NCBI GenBank assembly: GCA_024734495.1
Contig: JALMQS010000681.1
Location: 6,047,542 to 6,111,541 of the forward strand
Direction of reading: 5' to 3'
DNA length: 64,000 nucleotides
From: Forficula auricularia
Lineage: Eukaryota; Arthropoda; Insecta; Dermaptera; Forficulidae
The notes under the pieces were generated by a model. That model ran no database searches. It was not told where the DNA came from and saw only the letters and a list, made by a program, of their open reading frames with translations. Numbering within the stretch: position 1 is the stretch's first letter; each line of letters starts with the position of its first letter. Shown here one piece after another: positions 25,674 to 37,937 of this stretch. The translations under genes were made by a program, and so were the position numbers.

Positions 25674-26121
25674 CGAGGAGTGAACCGCGATTGGAATTAG
25701 GTGTACACCGTCTTTGGAATTCATTAGATCAGTGTTCCGCAAACTTTTTGTATTCAAGGTACACCTACCAAATCAAGAAATTTTAGAGGTACACCAGAGA
25801 AAAAAACCAATGTTTATTTAATATTTATTTATTATTAAAATCAATATAATATGAAAAGATGTTTAATGAGAAATGTGAGCCTGCTTAACTGAGCACAGAC
25901 GATCCAAATTTGGAGCAATCGTTGATAAGGCTGCTCTTATAATAACTCTCAGCATTATCTTCACAAAAGTTGACATTTTACCCCGGCACACCAACTAATG
26001 ACCACGGTACACCGGTGTGCCGCGGCACACACTTTGCGGAACACTGCATTAGATAATCTATTGTCTTCTACTTGGAAGTGGAAGTAGGTGTACACGATTT
26101 TAGGTCGCGGTTTACCCCTCG
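25674..26121. mobile_element. MITE family D, copy 3, split by a hAT-type MITE
   Basis: The outer ends match family D (CGAGGAGTGAACCGCGA at the left, inverse at the right), with 8-bp flanks TCTCCTAC and TCTCGTAC differing at one base. The interior is in the opposite orientation to the copy at 16157. A hAT-type MITE at 25730-26046 sits inside its ATTAGAT segment. Confidence 0.85.
25730..26046. mobile_element. hAT-type MITE, full form, copy 2
   Basis: Termini are CAGTGTTCCGCAAAC and the inverse, with a perfect 8-bp duplication CATTAGAT (25722-25729 and 26047-26054). The interior matches 62722-63041 closely, including the AATATGAAAA and GAGCCTGCTTAACTGAGCAC stretches. It has no coding capacity. 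It inserted into a family D MITE, so it is the younger of the two. Confidence 0.9.
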
Positions 26122-26565
26122 TCTCGTACCTATTAAAAATGAATAAAATGTTTTCTTTAAATGACTTTTGAATGTTTCCAAAATCAAAACTCCTTTAAAT
26201 AATTTGTCAATTTCATGTAGAAATTCTCTTATTTTTAGAAATCTCTTCATTTTGTTATTATTCAAGGATAGTGAAATTAATTAGGTATATCCTCAAGTTT
26301 ATTTATTTTTCTTAACTTCAATCTTAAAATTAAGTTGCACTTCAATATTAATAGTAAAAAAATGAGACAAATCTCTTATTTTAAATTTAGTTTTATTTTC
26401 TTCTGATTCATTCATATGGCTTGAGACAAAAATAACTATTGAACTAACTACTCATGCCACCCATGGGATTCGCTCACCCAAACCTCATCAACAATAACAA
26501 CAACAACAACAACAACTCAGGCCAACTGGTCAACGACGGCATCTCATTGTACAATCATCACCAAC

Positions 26566-27170
26566 AATATTTATTTATTTATTTCCTCATTAATGGAATT
26601 TTATCTCTTCTCTCTTTATCAGCCAGAAATAATTATTATATGGTAAATGGAGTCATAGTAAATAAATAAATAATGAATGACCTATATAAATAGAGTGTAC
26701 TTACTATTATATAATAGCCATTTATTTGCCTCTCGTATTTTTTTTTTTCAGAAATAAATAGCATATAATTATATATATATAATAAAGAAGAACAGCTTTT
26801 GTTTTGCCGAGAATAGCAGAGTTGATTCAAAAAGAGAAATCAATGAGGGTTATCCTCTGCTTTATCCAAATAAATAAATAACTATTTAGAAGAATATTTA
26901 TTTATTTATGGAATTTATTTATCTTTGCTTTCTCTCTCTCCTATCAGCTAGAAATGATTATTATATATGGTGTCATAATAAATAGATAAATAATGAATGA
27001 CCTATATAAATATTGTGTACTATTATATAAATAACCTTAAAGCGTTTATGATAAATATATAAACATATAATTGAAAAGATTTTGTTTTGCCGAGAGTAAC
27101 AGAGTTGATTCATAAAGAGAAACCAATGAGGTTATCCTCTGTTTGATTGATGCAAATAAACAGAGAAATT
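26566..27170. repeat. Tandem duplication (about 320 bp) ending in family A termini
   Basis: Two diverged units repeat at a spacing of about 320 bp: ATAATGAATGACCTATATAAATA occurs near 26671 and 26991, and the family A terminus (TTTTGCCGAGA, AGAGTTGATTCA, AATGAGG) near 26812 and 27090. It could be an array of partial elements or a local duplication. An AAC microsatellite lies just upstream at 26494-26515. Confidence 0.6.
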
Positions 27171-27207
27171 CTAAACATGTTCGTAACGTGTAACACGAAC
27201 GTAGCTT

Positions 27208-27357
27208 ATGAATGTATCTCAAAGAGAAATCACTGATGTTGTCCTCTGTTTGATGCAAATATAATTATATTTAAGTATTTTTTGAAACTCCTACCCAAAA
27301 TGTGACTATTTGCATCAAGCAGAAGACAACTTTGTTGATTTATCTTTAAGATACATA
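27208..27357. repeat. Inverted pair of family A termini
   Basis: Left arm ATGTATCTCAAAGAGAAATC with GTCCTCTGTTTGATGCAAAT, mirrored at 27300-27357. The arms are separated by only about 30 bp. It is a short hairpin made from two family A ends, directly after the tandem units at 26566-27170. Confidence 0.6.
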
Positions 27358-27834
27358 TATAAGCGGATACACGCTTCCGAAAATGAAACAATGATTTTTT
27401 TCTAGTATTGTCCACGGTAAAGATAAAATCCTCCCCAAAACATAATAATAGGAACAACGTGGTCTCATAATATTTTAATATTAACAAATAAACGAATAAA
27501 GAGCCGAAAACAGACCACTTAAATTCTACACTTAGCCCGATCTTCATGTCGATCTTATAAATGAGCTCAATCTAGAATTCAAGCATGTTTGTTTTGGTTT
27601 CTTTGCATTCCACTTGGTTTCCAGCTTAATTTCCACTCATTTAATACTAGAGATATTGCTCTATTTTGCAAACACCTTCTAATTTGTTGTTTGTTTCTTT
27701 TGTTTCAGGTAATTGTCAACAATATTACTAATACTCTGACACTCCGAGTTACGTGGATTTTGTGAGTTCAATCTTTTCCTTTTATTCTGTTTAGTGTTTT
27801 GTACCTAAGGGTAAAAAAAAATAACGGAATAAAA

Positions 27835-27890
27835 CACTAGCAGGCCCGCCCTTGCAAAGCTAAATATTTCCCCACGTGTTGTCCTGGTTT
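27835..27890 (+). repeat. Fragment of GC-rich dispersed repeat F
   Basis: It starts ACTAGCAGGCCCGCCCTTG, close to the start of the repeat at 30689 (ACTAGCTGTAAGGCCCGCC). The right end is not clear. Confidence 0.35.
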
Positions 27891-28017
27891 CTATTAGAAC
27901 ATTTTCTTCATTTTTATGTTTTGGAAAAATTGTTTACATGAGTGATTTTTTTGTTTTATTAGATAAGAAGGCTTGAATTTTCGTTATTGATGAACATTTT
28001 CTCTCTTTAGCCAGGCA

Positions 28018-28065
28018 ATTCAAAGTCGATCACTCTAGCCATTAGACTACTACCCCCCCTCTCTC
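28018..28065 (-). repeat. tRNA-like 5' half (possible SINE fragment)
   Basis: On the minus strand GTAGTAGTCTAATGGCTAGAG resembles a tRNA D-arm with its A box (TAGTCTAATGG), followed by TGATCGACTTTGAATTGC in the anticodon-arm position. No B box follows, so this is at best a half tRNA-like unit. Confidence 0.3.
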
Positions 28066-29320
28066 CCCTCTAGGTAATATTTATGTTGATTTATTTATGT
28101 TTCCTTCCCGGAAGAAATAAATCTCAAAAAATGATTGATACTTGTGATGATAGAAAGTATTTCATTTTTGAGCCAAGTGAAGCAACGGAACAGAACGGAA
28201 CCCACCCCATCCCCCCCTTAATTATTTAATAAATGATTGTTAAGTAGGTATTAGCTTAATGTCCCAACTCGTGCTCATAAATAAATTCGAAATCAAACAA
28301 CTCTTCATCTTCCTCGGCTGGCTTCTTCCTTCTTTGTTTCCATTCATAATTCATCCCCCTTTTAATAATAAATCACCCTCCTCGTTAACTTGACTCTCTC
28401 TCTCAATTGACATTCTCTCTCTCTCTCTCTCTTCCTTTTAATCCTTCGAAAGTAATAAATTAATTACGCAACTTCGCTTAACAAACTTGATAGACCTGTA
28501 AATATTGAAATTTTAATGGAATTTCTTTACTTTCGTCACTTGAACGTTCGGGGCTGGGTTTTGATCGCAAGCAATAAGAGAAGGGCCAGGGGGTTAAAAA
28601 GAGCAGCGGGCCCTTTGGATTTATTAACCTTTACAAATAATTATTTTCCCCCTTTTTCACTTTACCTCTAGAAATAATATTTTTGGTGTTGAGATTTTGA
28701 GGGTTTGCGAAACAGTTTTATTGATGTAAGTTACCGTAGTAAAACATTAATATCATACTAGTATTATTTATGTGTATACAGTTAACATAACTGGACAATC
28801 GACAATTTATTTTGCTAAAATATAACATATTCAGCATCTGTTAACAATTATAAAAAGTGTGACCAGTAAGAACCGTGTCTGTTTTATCAGTATGTCCAAC
28901 AGTCAGGTTTCGCCTGTATGCTTGGGGAGCCTAGTTTTGAATTCTCATTGTGTTAAAAATGTCTGAAACGTGAAGAAAATCATTTTTAACTATGATTTTT
29001 TTTTCTCTGTATGCCTGGATTCAGATACCAACGATATTTAAGATTGAAAAGTTCTATAAAGTTCGCTTTTGTTCTAAAATGTTTGTATTTCTAATGTGGA
29101 GAAATTGATTTGATTTTGTACTTTTTTAACTTTAGATCTTCTGGTTCAAAAATGCCGAGAATATCAATTTTGGTATGCTTTTATTGAGATTTTATTCTAT
29201 GAACAACTCTTTGACTCTAAATCGAAATGTATATCATATTTGATATTTATCATTTAAAATTATAATTTCACCGAAACTCCAAACACCATGTTGTTAGATT
29301 TCGTAGCTGTGATGAAACTG

Positions 29321-29624
29321 TATTAGATGAAGGAGGAGGTATCAGCCAAAGTTGGATGCGCTGGGTTCAATAAAACACCCTGAATAAAACGTTTCGGGCT
29401 GAATTTATTTGGCCATCTTCAATTAATTGGGAGTTATACACAAAATGCGGTACACATGTAGGATCGAACCAGGCCTTGCCAAAAATAAAAATTCTAGCTT
29501 CATGTAAATTTATAACTTGCCTGTGCTCAAGGCCAAATAAATTCAGACCGAAACGTTTTATTCAGGGTGTTTTATTGAACCCAGCTCATCCAACTTTGAC
29601 TGATATCTCCTCCTTCATCTAATA
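29321..29624. repeat. Fold-back element with an internal tRNA-like B box
   Basis: Inverted arms run from ATTAGATGAAGGAGGAGGTA through AACACCCTGAATAAAACG and back. On the minus strand GGTTCGATCCTA in the middle matches a Pol III B box. A 9-bp direct repeat AAACACCAT lies at 29281-29289 and 29629-29637. If that is a target duplication, the element is slightly longer (29290-29628) and the size would suggest a Mutator-like origin. Confidence 0.55.
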
Positions 29625-29639
29625 CTGCAAACACCATAC

Positions 29640-30688
29640 CGAGTCTTGAAAAAGTTTCACTTTTTCCTCCAAATCATATCTACATATATATTTTTTTGTT
29701 AGATAAAAAAAATGTATTGAAATAACAAGGAAGATGTTTATCAGCATTAAACCATCATAACTAATTCAATGTGAAGAGGAAATTAAAAGGAAGAGCGATT
29801 TCTCTGCAATCGGCTCTTGTCATTTTGATTTCCATGTTGGATGGAGAAATGTAAGAAACAACCGGATCAATTCAGGAACCGAGCGAATCCTCTTTTTCGA
29901 TTCCTATTCCATGGATTATTAAACGCCTTGTCATTTTTTAAAAAAAAAAGAAGATATTTTCTCTTTTTGTTTTCGGTAAAAGCGAGCGTTTCGAATTTTG
30001 ATCAATATTCCTAGGAGAGCACGAGGGAACCTCTTCCTCTAACTGCCCCTCTATCTCCATCCCCCTTCTTGTCCAATTTCAAGCGATTTGTAAGTGAAAG
30101 AGAAGAGAGAACCTCATTAATTATTCATTGGCTGGAACAAAAGGTGTCTACACTCTACATTCTACTCTCTGCACACCGGAATCAAATCATCTAAAGTGTA
30201 CTGAGCTGAGGGAACACGAATAATAATAATCCCAGGGTTGGATGATGGGTGTACGTCTGTCTGTCTGCACTTCTACTAGCCTTTCTTTTTCTATTCAATA
30301 GGAGAGAGATTCATTGATGTTCGAATGAAAATGCAATTGATCCGTCAATTACTAAACCGATAGTCAGCCATCCGAAGGTGTCAAGTGTTTTATGCAAAGG
30401 ATGCTCGTGAATATTCTGTTGTCTATTATTTCATGCGTTTTCTAGTGGATGGTGCTTAACATATAATGATATAATCAATTCATTCTTCTAGAGAGAGGCA
30501 AAGGCAAATACATCGTCATTATCTATTTCAATAATTAACTGCAGGAAAATATTCTCACTAGGCATAAGAGGGACTAAATAACTGAAATATGCAGTCCAGT
30601 TTGTGTTAACAATAATTTCTTATTTAGAATTCAACTTTAAAATTTCATTCGAATGATTGTATAAAAATATAAACTAAAATATATGATT
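29640..30688. other. Non-coding stretch
   Basis: No supported gene. GC-richer sequence at about 30000-30250 is unique within the window. The remainder is AT-rich. Confidence 0.4.
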
Positions 30689-30831
30689 ACTAGCTGTAAG
30701 GCCCGCCTTCGGTGACCCTCTTGCTGCCCAAGGGACTCGCCCCCTGGACCCCGCGGACCCCACTCCCCCCTAAACCCACCCACAACACCAACCTAATGTA
30801 CAGACAAAACCTTAATTTTATATATATAGAT
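30689..30831 (+). repeat. Short dispersed repeat F, ACTAG...TATATAGAT
   Basis: It starts ACTAGCTGTAAGGCCCGCC, has a C-rich middle, and ends TTTTATATATATAGAT. The same plan recurs at 53999-54523. Such units are common in arthropod genomes as remnants of retroelements, but the class cannot be settled from this copy. Confidence 0.5.
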
Positions 30832-31127
30832 AATTTCATTTAAATTGGTAACCATGACGACATGTTTTTGTTGGGGGACATAGGTACATACATACAGAGG
30901 CAGGCCCTTTAGTAGTATAGGATTACAAAATAAGCTCTCAAATACATATATATTATTATATAGGGAAGTTTCGATTAAGAAATTTAACAATTTTAAAGTG
31001 TATTAAGAATATCTTAAATTCGATTAATCGAGAAAATTCAATGTAATTTTTTAGACTCAGCTATATATTGGAATTAGCACGGATTCCACTAGTGGCGGAC
31101 TGTATTATTTCTTCAGCCACAAACCCG

Positions 31128-31340
31128 CAGGGCCGCGCCGACTATAGGGCGAATGTGTGCAAAACACACGGGCGGCCAAGTCAAAGGGCGGCAAAACAGC
31201 TAGACTGACACTTGACTAACCGTCTCGTCTCTCTTGAGTCTAACCGAGCGATTCTCAACCTTTTTTAAAGCTGCCGCCCCCCTAAGGGGCGAAAATTTTT
31301 AGTTTGCACTCGGGCGGTCGAATGGCTTGGCGCGGCCCTG
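31128..31340. mobile_element. hAT-like MITE with CAGGGCCGCGCC termini
   Basis: Left end CAGGGCCGCGCC and right end GGCGCGGCCCTG are exact inverse repeats, and CAGGGCC is a typical hAT start. The interior has GGGCGG/CCGCCC strings and CTCAACCTTTTTTAAAG. No clean 8-bp duplication flanks it. AAACCCGC appears at 31121 and again near 31433, but this is not convincing as a duplication. Confidence 0.6.
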
Positions 31341-33242
31341 CCGTTTATTTATTAACCGACTTCATTTTTATTTCGTGTTAAGCGAAAAGTGTAAATAAGT
31401 CTATATTTATATTTCTTAATAAATTACTAACAAACCCGCCTAGTAGCCATTTATCAAATTCCTGAGCGTGCGGAAACCCCCATTTTCTAATTGAAACCTA
31501 AAGAATCATTAAAATGACTTTTAGAAAAATAGTATATTATCAGAATATATTGGAATCTTTTATAAAACAATCTAGAAACATTTATTAAAAATCCAGACGT
31601 TTCATTAGGCGAAATTCTACCTTTATCAAAACACATTTGAAAAATTTTAAAAAAAGAAATGATAATGCATACAAAAACAAATAAATATTGTATTATTAAA
31701 GATTTGTATTTATTTATATAGACAAAAAAATCAATAAGAATTTTTCCAATATATTAGCTGAATAATTTTTCGGGACGTTGATGAGATACACTGGGTATTA
31801 TTTTAAAAGTAGAATATGTTTTTTTTTTTAATTTTTTCCCCCAGATCGATTTAGTTGGTTTCGAAATGCGAAGGGCTGTTGTTGTTTGTGTAGATTTATC
31901 ATCTGCTGTCCGCCCCCGGGGGTGGCTGGCTATCTCTCCTCACCTTCCAAATTAATTCTTATCAACGAAAAATAGAAATAATAAGCTCGAGAGAGAAGCC
32001 GACTTTTTTCTCATTATCTCTAATGAAGAGCTTTTTTCCTCTCTTCTATTTTTATTAACCTTCCAGGGGGGTGGGTTGGAAGGTTAGGGGGCGCGCGGGG
32101 GTGTTTTTGAAAAAGCTCGTCGCCTTTGAATGTCCACCACTAATAGCAGACGTCCTCAACAGTCAACAGTGCACAGGGCTGGCTGGCCTCTTTCATTTTA
32201 TAGCCTTAATTAAATGTATAATAATAAACCCCTAGCCCACCCTCCTACCCTCATCCACCCCCGCTGGCTTTTCACTTAAGCGTAAATTAAATTGTAACTT
32301 TGTATTCTTGGTTTCTTTCTCTTTCTGCTCAAGTATTTTGTTGCTTTCTAACTCAACGCCCACACAACAACAACAACAACAGCAACAACAAATTCCCATA
32401 AACAACTGTTCAAAAGGTATTTTCACAGACATCAAAAGAAGTTGACAAGTTTAGATATGACTTTATTTGTTCATTTATTTATTTGTTTATATGTATATTC
32501 AAACATAAATAAATGTCTAGATAGATAAACAAATGAACTAGTCATTATTATTATTATTATTATTATTGTTTGTATGATTCTCAATAGAGATTAGAATTTA
32601 AGGTCCTCATAAAGAGAAACAGATCCTACGTATATGGCTTGTAGAAGAGAAAGTGAGAGGTAATTGGAATTTTATTAGATTATATATTGAGACATTGCTG
32701 CGATCGAAACACGAGTATTATATACTAGCTGGACCGAAAAAGTTTTTCCATCAAATGTTAGAAACAGATTTATTAATGATGACTTAATTGCTTCGAGCTT
32801 GTTGTCTTAAATACTTTCTGTGGAGGATATTTTTAAATTAATATTTTGTTATCCATTTGAAAAGTATATTGCATAAAAATAAGACTTATTTATCATAGTA
32901 TCTATGTAGTTGCTAGGAAGTGAAAGACAATACTCACGCAATCTGCTAGACAAACAAGAATAGCTTTGCTTACACCTAGTTCGAAATGAATTGGTATTTA
33001 TTGGGTGTAAACACGTTCCATTCCGTGACATGATGTTCGTATAGACAACAATGTTTTAACAAATCAATTTAACTGGGTTATATGTGTATTATCACTTGAA
33101 AAACGAGTTAAGATTTAGAAGCCGAAACGTCGCGATTAAACTAGAAAATTCTAACTAACTTTGTAATTTCATTATGGGTGATCCAACCTGAAAGAATTTT
33201 TCAGTTCATTCTATTTTGTTGAATTGTAATGTTTGTAGTCAA
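31341..33242. other. Non-coding stretch with microsatellites
   Basis: AAC-type tract at about 32364-32390 and ATT tract at about 32543-32568. A CGAAACGTCGCG string near 33123 resembles the second half of the hammerhead-like motif found in other fold-backs, without a first half. No gene supported. Confidence 0.4.
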
Positions 33243-33738
33243 TTAAGGTAGTTCTTTCACAAATGCAAAAATTCAAGAAGTCTTCGAAACTTGGAATATA
33301 AGTCTAAAAGAATAATAATCACACTGTTAAAATTCGAAAACGATTTACCACACTAAACATGAAATAATTGCAATTAAAAATGAAATTTTTTACATATGGT
33401 AGATAGGGAAAGGGTGGGAAAAATGATCATTATTTTATTTTTTTTTCATTGAAGGACTTTCACCATCTTGATGAAAACCTAATATTAAAAAATGAAATTA
33501 TTTACCACGTAGTTTTGATAAAAAAAAAAATAAAAAAAACATTTGGGCTATTATTTGTAGTGGAGGGGATATAAGATCAATGTCTTGGAAACGGTCCATT
33601 CATAAAGAGAATATAGTAGCGTAAAATGTACAGTCACGTTAAAAAAACATAACCTAAAATTTTAACACCGTTCATATTTATAGACTGTTGACGGGGCTTA
33701 AACTTTTTCTGTGGATCGTCGCGAAAGAAGCTCCTTAA
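33243..33738. mobile_element. TTAA-bounded MITE, copy 1
   Basis: Ends TTAAGGTAGTTCTTTCAC and, inverted, TTAAGGAGCTTCTTTCGCGA. A second copy at 36241-36760 matches along its length, including TTACATATGGTAGAT and CATTGAAGGACTTTCACC. Both begin and end in TTAA, which is either part of the terminus or a piggyBac-type duplication. No transposase. Confidence 0.75.
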
Positions 33739-35010
33739 AAGTCATAGGGACAATTTATAGATGTGTTTCTCTGTATAGAAAATAATTCTTGTATCCCATA
33801 TAAATAAATGAAAGCTTAAAAAATGAACTCATTTCATTTTTTTTATTATTATCCAATGGCCAAGTGATATACCACTACCATATTTTCCCTTGTAGGTATA
33901 ATTCTATTTTCTCTGCACGGATTCCTTCTCAAGATTTCCTCCTTGTATATCTCTCTTCAAGTCCCCCGTCCCATTCCCCCATTGGTGGCTTGTAATCCAA
34001 GACTGGATGTTAAATGAGAGCATGGCTTGCAAGTCAGCCACTTGTCGATTCCCTTTTTGATTTGCTCTGTCGACATCTGTCTACCCTTCCAATTCATCAC
34101 CGACACTTGACCGAGGTTCTAGAAGGAACTAACTATTATACATCTGCTCTGGTCAACGATTAACGCATTCAATCACAAATAAATCCACATGCACTTTTTT
34201 TATTATTCAAAGGCGGCTTTAACAAAATAAAATATTTTACGTTATACCTACGGATACAATCTCATGTAAACATTCTTTAAATTTATTAAGTATAATTAAT
34301 TTTTGTAATACTCGCTACGAAAGTCCGGTTTTCGAGGGACGTTTTTTTTGGGGGGGGGGGGGGGGCGGGAGTGGGGGTAAACCGACTGTAGTACATACGA
34401 GTACACAATCTGCGTAAAACTCCACTTTTCTTTACAGACCCCACTACCTTCCTACACGTTTATTCTAAAACATTTTAATACAATAATTCATTTAATTTGT
34501 CTTAAATTAAATAAAACAGTCCACTTTTAAGTGCATTAAAATCTTATGTAAATATAATTATGTGTTATTTTCTCTCTCAAATCGTTCTTTCTCCGCTGGT
34601 ATTACAAAAAATATATTGTATGGTATGTGAGAAAATTGAGCAACACCCGACAAGCAAGGTTATGGTATTCACTTCGGCGGCTTATTCTCCATTCACCTGA
34701 GTACTTTATCGTTGGATTCACACTGGTATAAGCTCTCAGCTCATGCCGCAGCTCTCACTTGTCGGATATTTCTTACTTTACGTCCTTGCTAAACAATATT
34801 CCATTACACAAGTAAGTTGTTCCGAAAAAATCATTCATTTTCAAACCAAAGAATTGGGAATAATTATAACGCTTCGTTTTCCAAATGAATTTTTATAAAT
34901 GCCATGATGAATCATTGTAAAGTAAAGGATCTATTCCGCATCCTTGATAGCTCTGTGAATAAGCATTATATTTATACATTTTTTAATATAAATATATATT
35001 ATAAAATACG
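33739..35010. other. Non-coding stretch with a G homopolymer
   Basis: A run of about 18 G occurs near 34346-34370. No gene or bounded repeat was seen. Confidence 0.4.
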
Positions 35011-35476
35011 TGGATATCGATGAGGCAGTCCAAAAAAAAAGAAGATAATCTTTTTATTCGTAAAACCGACGTTTCGGAGGGCATTCCTTCCTTCTTCAGG
35101 GTTTTGAAAAGTCGGTGAAGGAAATCCAATGCGACATTCTCCTCTGTCTCCTCTTTCAGTGGCAGTAACAATAATATATTGTATATCATTCTCAGCAGAA
35201 TTATAATGTAGTATATTATAATTCTGCTGAGAATGATATACAGGTATATAGTAAGATTTAAATGAGCAAGACTCTCCCAGCCCAGTGGCAACCCAGAGTC
35301 AGCACATATATTATTGTTACTGCCACTGAAAGAGGAGACAGACTGGAATGTCGCATTGGATTTCCTTCACTGACTTTTCAAAACCCTGAAAAGGAGCCTC
35401 CGAAACGTCGGTTTTATGAATAAAAAGATAGTGTAAATTATCTTCTTCTTTTTTTGGACTGCCTCATCGATATCCA
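35011..35476. mobile_element. Fold-back element with hammerhead-like motifs in both arms
   Basis: The outer arms begin TGGATATCGATGAGGCAGTC and its inverse. The left arm ends in a separate near-perfect hairpin (35181-35241), followed by about 65 bp of unpaired sequence. Each arm carries CTGAAGA or CTGAAAA, a short GGA/TCC-type helix and GAAACGTC (minus 35072-35099, plus 35386-35409). The arms differ at several bases, and the right loop is shorter. Such motifs are known from Penelope-like elements; no reverse transcriptase is present here. Confidence 0.6.
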
Positions 35477-36240
35477 CTTAATTCACTTATCAGTCCGTCT
35501 CCAAAATTTACTCCAATCTTATTATAAAATACATTCTTGATTGATTGATTGTATAGGTATGTAGATACATGATACAATTCTTTAATACAAAGATAAACAA
35601 ATTTTTATTAATAAATAATTATTGTTTTTAAATTACTTGGTTGAAATCTTCACCCACTTGAATGGAATTAGTTGCGTTCCACATTGTCTGTGGAATGGTA
35701 TTTCAAGCCTCTCCTCGTGATCTCTACCTTGACATTCCAAAGCCCTTGGGAGGGAAAAAAATCGCCATCCCAAAAATACTTCATAAATCCAAAAACCTCT
35801 CCAAATGCTAACCTTTTCAAGAGAGGATAAAAAACTGTTTATCTTGCTATAAGTATGTAAATAGCGAATATTTATTCACTTATAAAAAAAAAAAAAAAAA
35901 AATGAAAATCTATATTATACTTTGCTAAACTTTAACATTTAAATTAAGAAAAAAAAGTTTGGGTTTTGAATTTGGATCTTTTTTTACTTTGTATCAAAGG
36001 TTCCTATGTATAACTTACAAATAGTAATCGTGCAAAAAATTTATTATGTTGTTTAGTTCTTACATGCCAAAACTATTAAAAAAATAAACGAAATCATAGC
36101 GTTAAGCCCTACTAAAACCATTATCTAGTCAACATGGAATAGTATTATTTTTAGTGGTATTATTATTTTCCTGACATCTGCTAAGCTTATAGTGAAATTT
36201 TGTAGATGGTCTCCTTAAAACCACATTTTTTTATTTGATT
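35477..36240. other. Non-coding AT-rich stretch
   Basis: An A homopolymer lies at about 35885-35902. Nothing else recognised. Confidence 0.4.
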
Positions 36241-36760
36241 TTAAGATAGTTCTTTCACAAATGCAAAAATTCAAGAAGTCTTCGAAACTTGGAATATAAG
36301 TCATTAAAAGCATAATAAACACCCTGATAAAATTTGAAGACGATTTACCACATCAAACATGAAATAATTGCAATTAAAAATGAATTTTTTTACATATGGT
36401 AGATTGGGAAAGGGTAGGAAAATGATCATTATTTTATTTTTTTTTCATTGAAGGACTTTCACCATCTTGATGAAAAACTAATATTTGTTAAAATAATATA
36501 TTCGGAGTAACATAAAAAAAAAAATTAAATTATTTACCTCATAGTTTCGATAAAAAAAAAAAAAAAACATATTTGGGCGATTATTTTTAGTGGAGGGGAT
36601 GTAATATCAATAGCTTGGAAACGATTCATTCATAAATAGAATGTAGTATCGTAAAATGTATTCACGTTAAAAAACATAACCTAAAAGCACCGTTCATATT
36701 TATAGAGTGATTACGAGGCTAAAACTTTTTGTGTGGATTGTCGCGAAAGAACCTCCTTAA
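36241..36760. mobile_element. TTAA-bounded MITE, copy 2
   Basis: Colinear with 33243-33738 with scattered substitutions, plus about 25 extra bases near 36485-36515. It starts TTAAGATAGTTCTTTCAC and ends CGAAAGAACCTCCTTAA. Confidence 0.75.
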
Positions 36761-37937
36761 GACTAAATTAGATCAAGTTTCTCAATATTAATATGGTAAG
36801 TAAATTTATGACCCACTTCTGTTTTCTCTAAATTGAGGTATTTACGTAAACTGACTCCTTTGAGAAGGTTCGCCAATTCCTAGACCAACATTTACCCAGG
36901 ATTGCATTTATGGCTTAGAGGCGGAATGAATACACCCCTTGAAATAAAAATTATCCATGACTGCTCAGGTTTTATAGAAGAACACTCCTTGTGATTTTGT
37001 GATTTCTTAATAAAATTTTATAAGTATTCTCCAAGAGAGGGTGGTAAAGTCAACGGGGTCGGAGTTTTTATTATTAATTTTTTTTATGTATAGCTTGACT
37101 ACCAACATATTTTTATTCCTCTAAGCCACCCTTAAAGCATGACCTTTTATTTTTTCCTTGAGCCCACTTTGACGTGCCACTCGTGTCTCTTATTATAAGG
37201 GTGGATGTTGTGTGCCGGGGGTGTATTAATTAGCAAGAAGGTGTTAGGCGCCCTGTCTGTCTGTTTGTCTGTATGTGTCTGTTGTGTTCCATATCGATTG
37301 GCCTGTGGCTCCGCATTCCTTCCTTCCTTCCTTCCCCAACACTGTCCGATCAATATCCACGCATACGCTCTACGAACAACGACTACGGCTACGGCTGGAT
37401 TCTCTGCTACGCAAACATCCACTTCCTTATTTGTACAGGCCAAATAACACCATTACAATGCAATCTCAATGGCAAACAGCGCAATTGAGTGTTTAAGGCG
37501 GACACATCATCCTAATAAATACCATCTCGCTCTCTCTCTCACATACACACGCACACATTTGGCCATTTATCAATCCATTTGTCATTCTTTCAAATACAAA
37601 TTAATCAAAGATAAATGTTTATTTATTTACAAGAGTGCTTGGGCAAAAAAGGAAGCCCCCTTTTCAAGCCATTGTGTCATCTTGAGGATCTCTTGTCCAA
37701 TTCCACTCTTTTTCGACCACTCACACATACAATACAATTTACACTCATAGATTTTATTAATTACCCGACCAATAGTTATAATTGAGAACCGAGCGTTCCT
37801 CGGTAATTTTTTTTACTTTATTTAAAAGCGATATATTAATACTATTTTTAATTCAGGTAAAAAGGTCGATTTTTATTTGAAACCTTCTCGATATAATTAG
37901 TAGAGATTGTGGTGTTGGTGCAAGGTGAAACATCTTT
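36761..37937. other. Non-coding stretch with a GC-richer patch
   Basis: About 37140-37750 is richer in G+C and open in several frames, with CTGT and CCTT simple repeats (CCTTCC near 37317-37335). The possible peptides have no domain features and overlap one another, so no gene is called. Confidence 0.4.

Larger units (their letters stand above)
27358..29290. other. Non-coding stretch with repeat fragments
   Basis: Apart from the two fragments listed separately (27835 and 28018), this holds AT-rich sequence and a TC microsatellite at about 28413-28431. No exon was supported. Confidence 0.4.

Noticed and set aside
26494..26515. CRISPR-like or satellite array
   Set aside because: These are simple AAC, GAT, CT and ATT microsatellites without spacers; the window is eukaryotic.
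31120..31440. AAACCCGC repeats as target duplication of a larger element
   Set aside because: The right-hand copy does not adjoin an inverted terminus.
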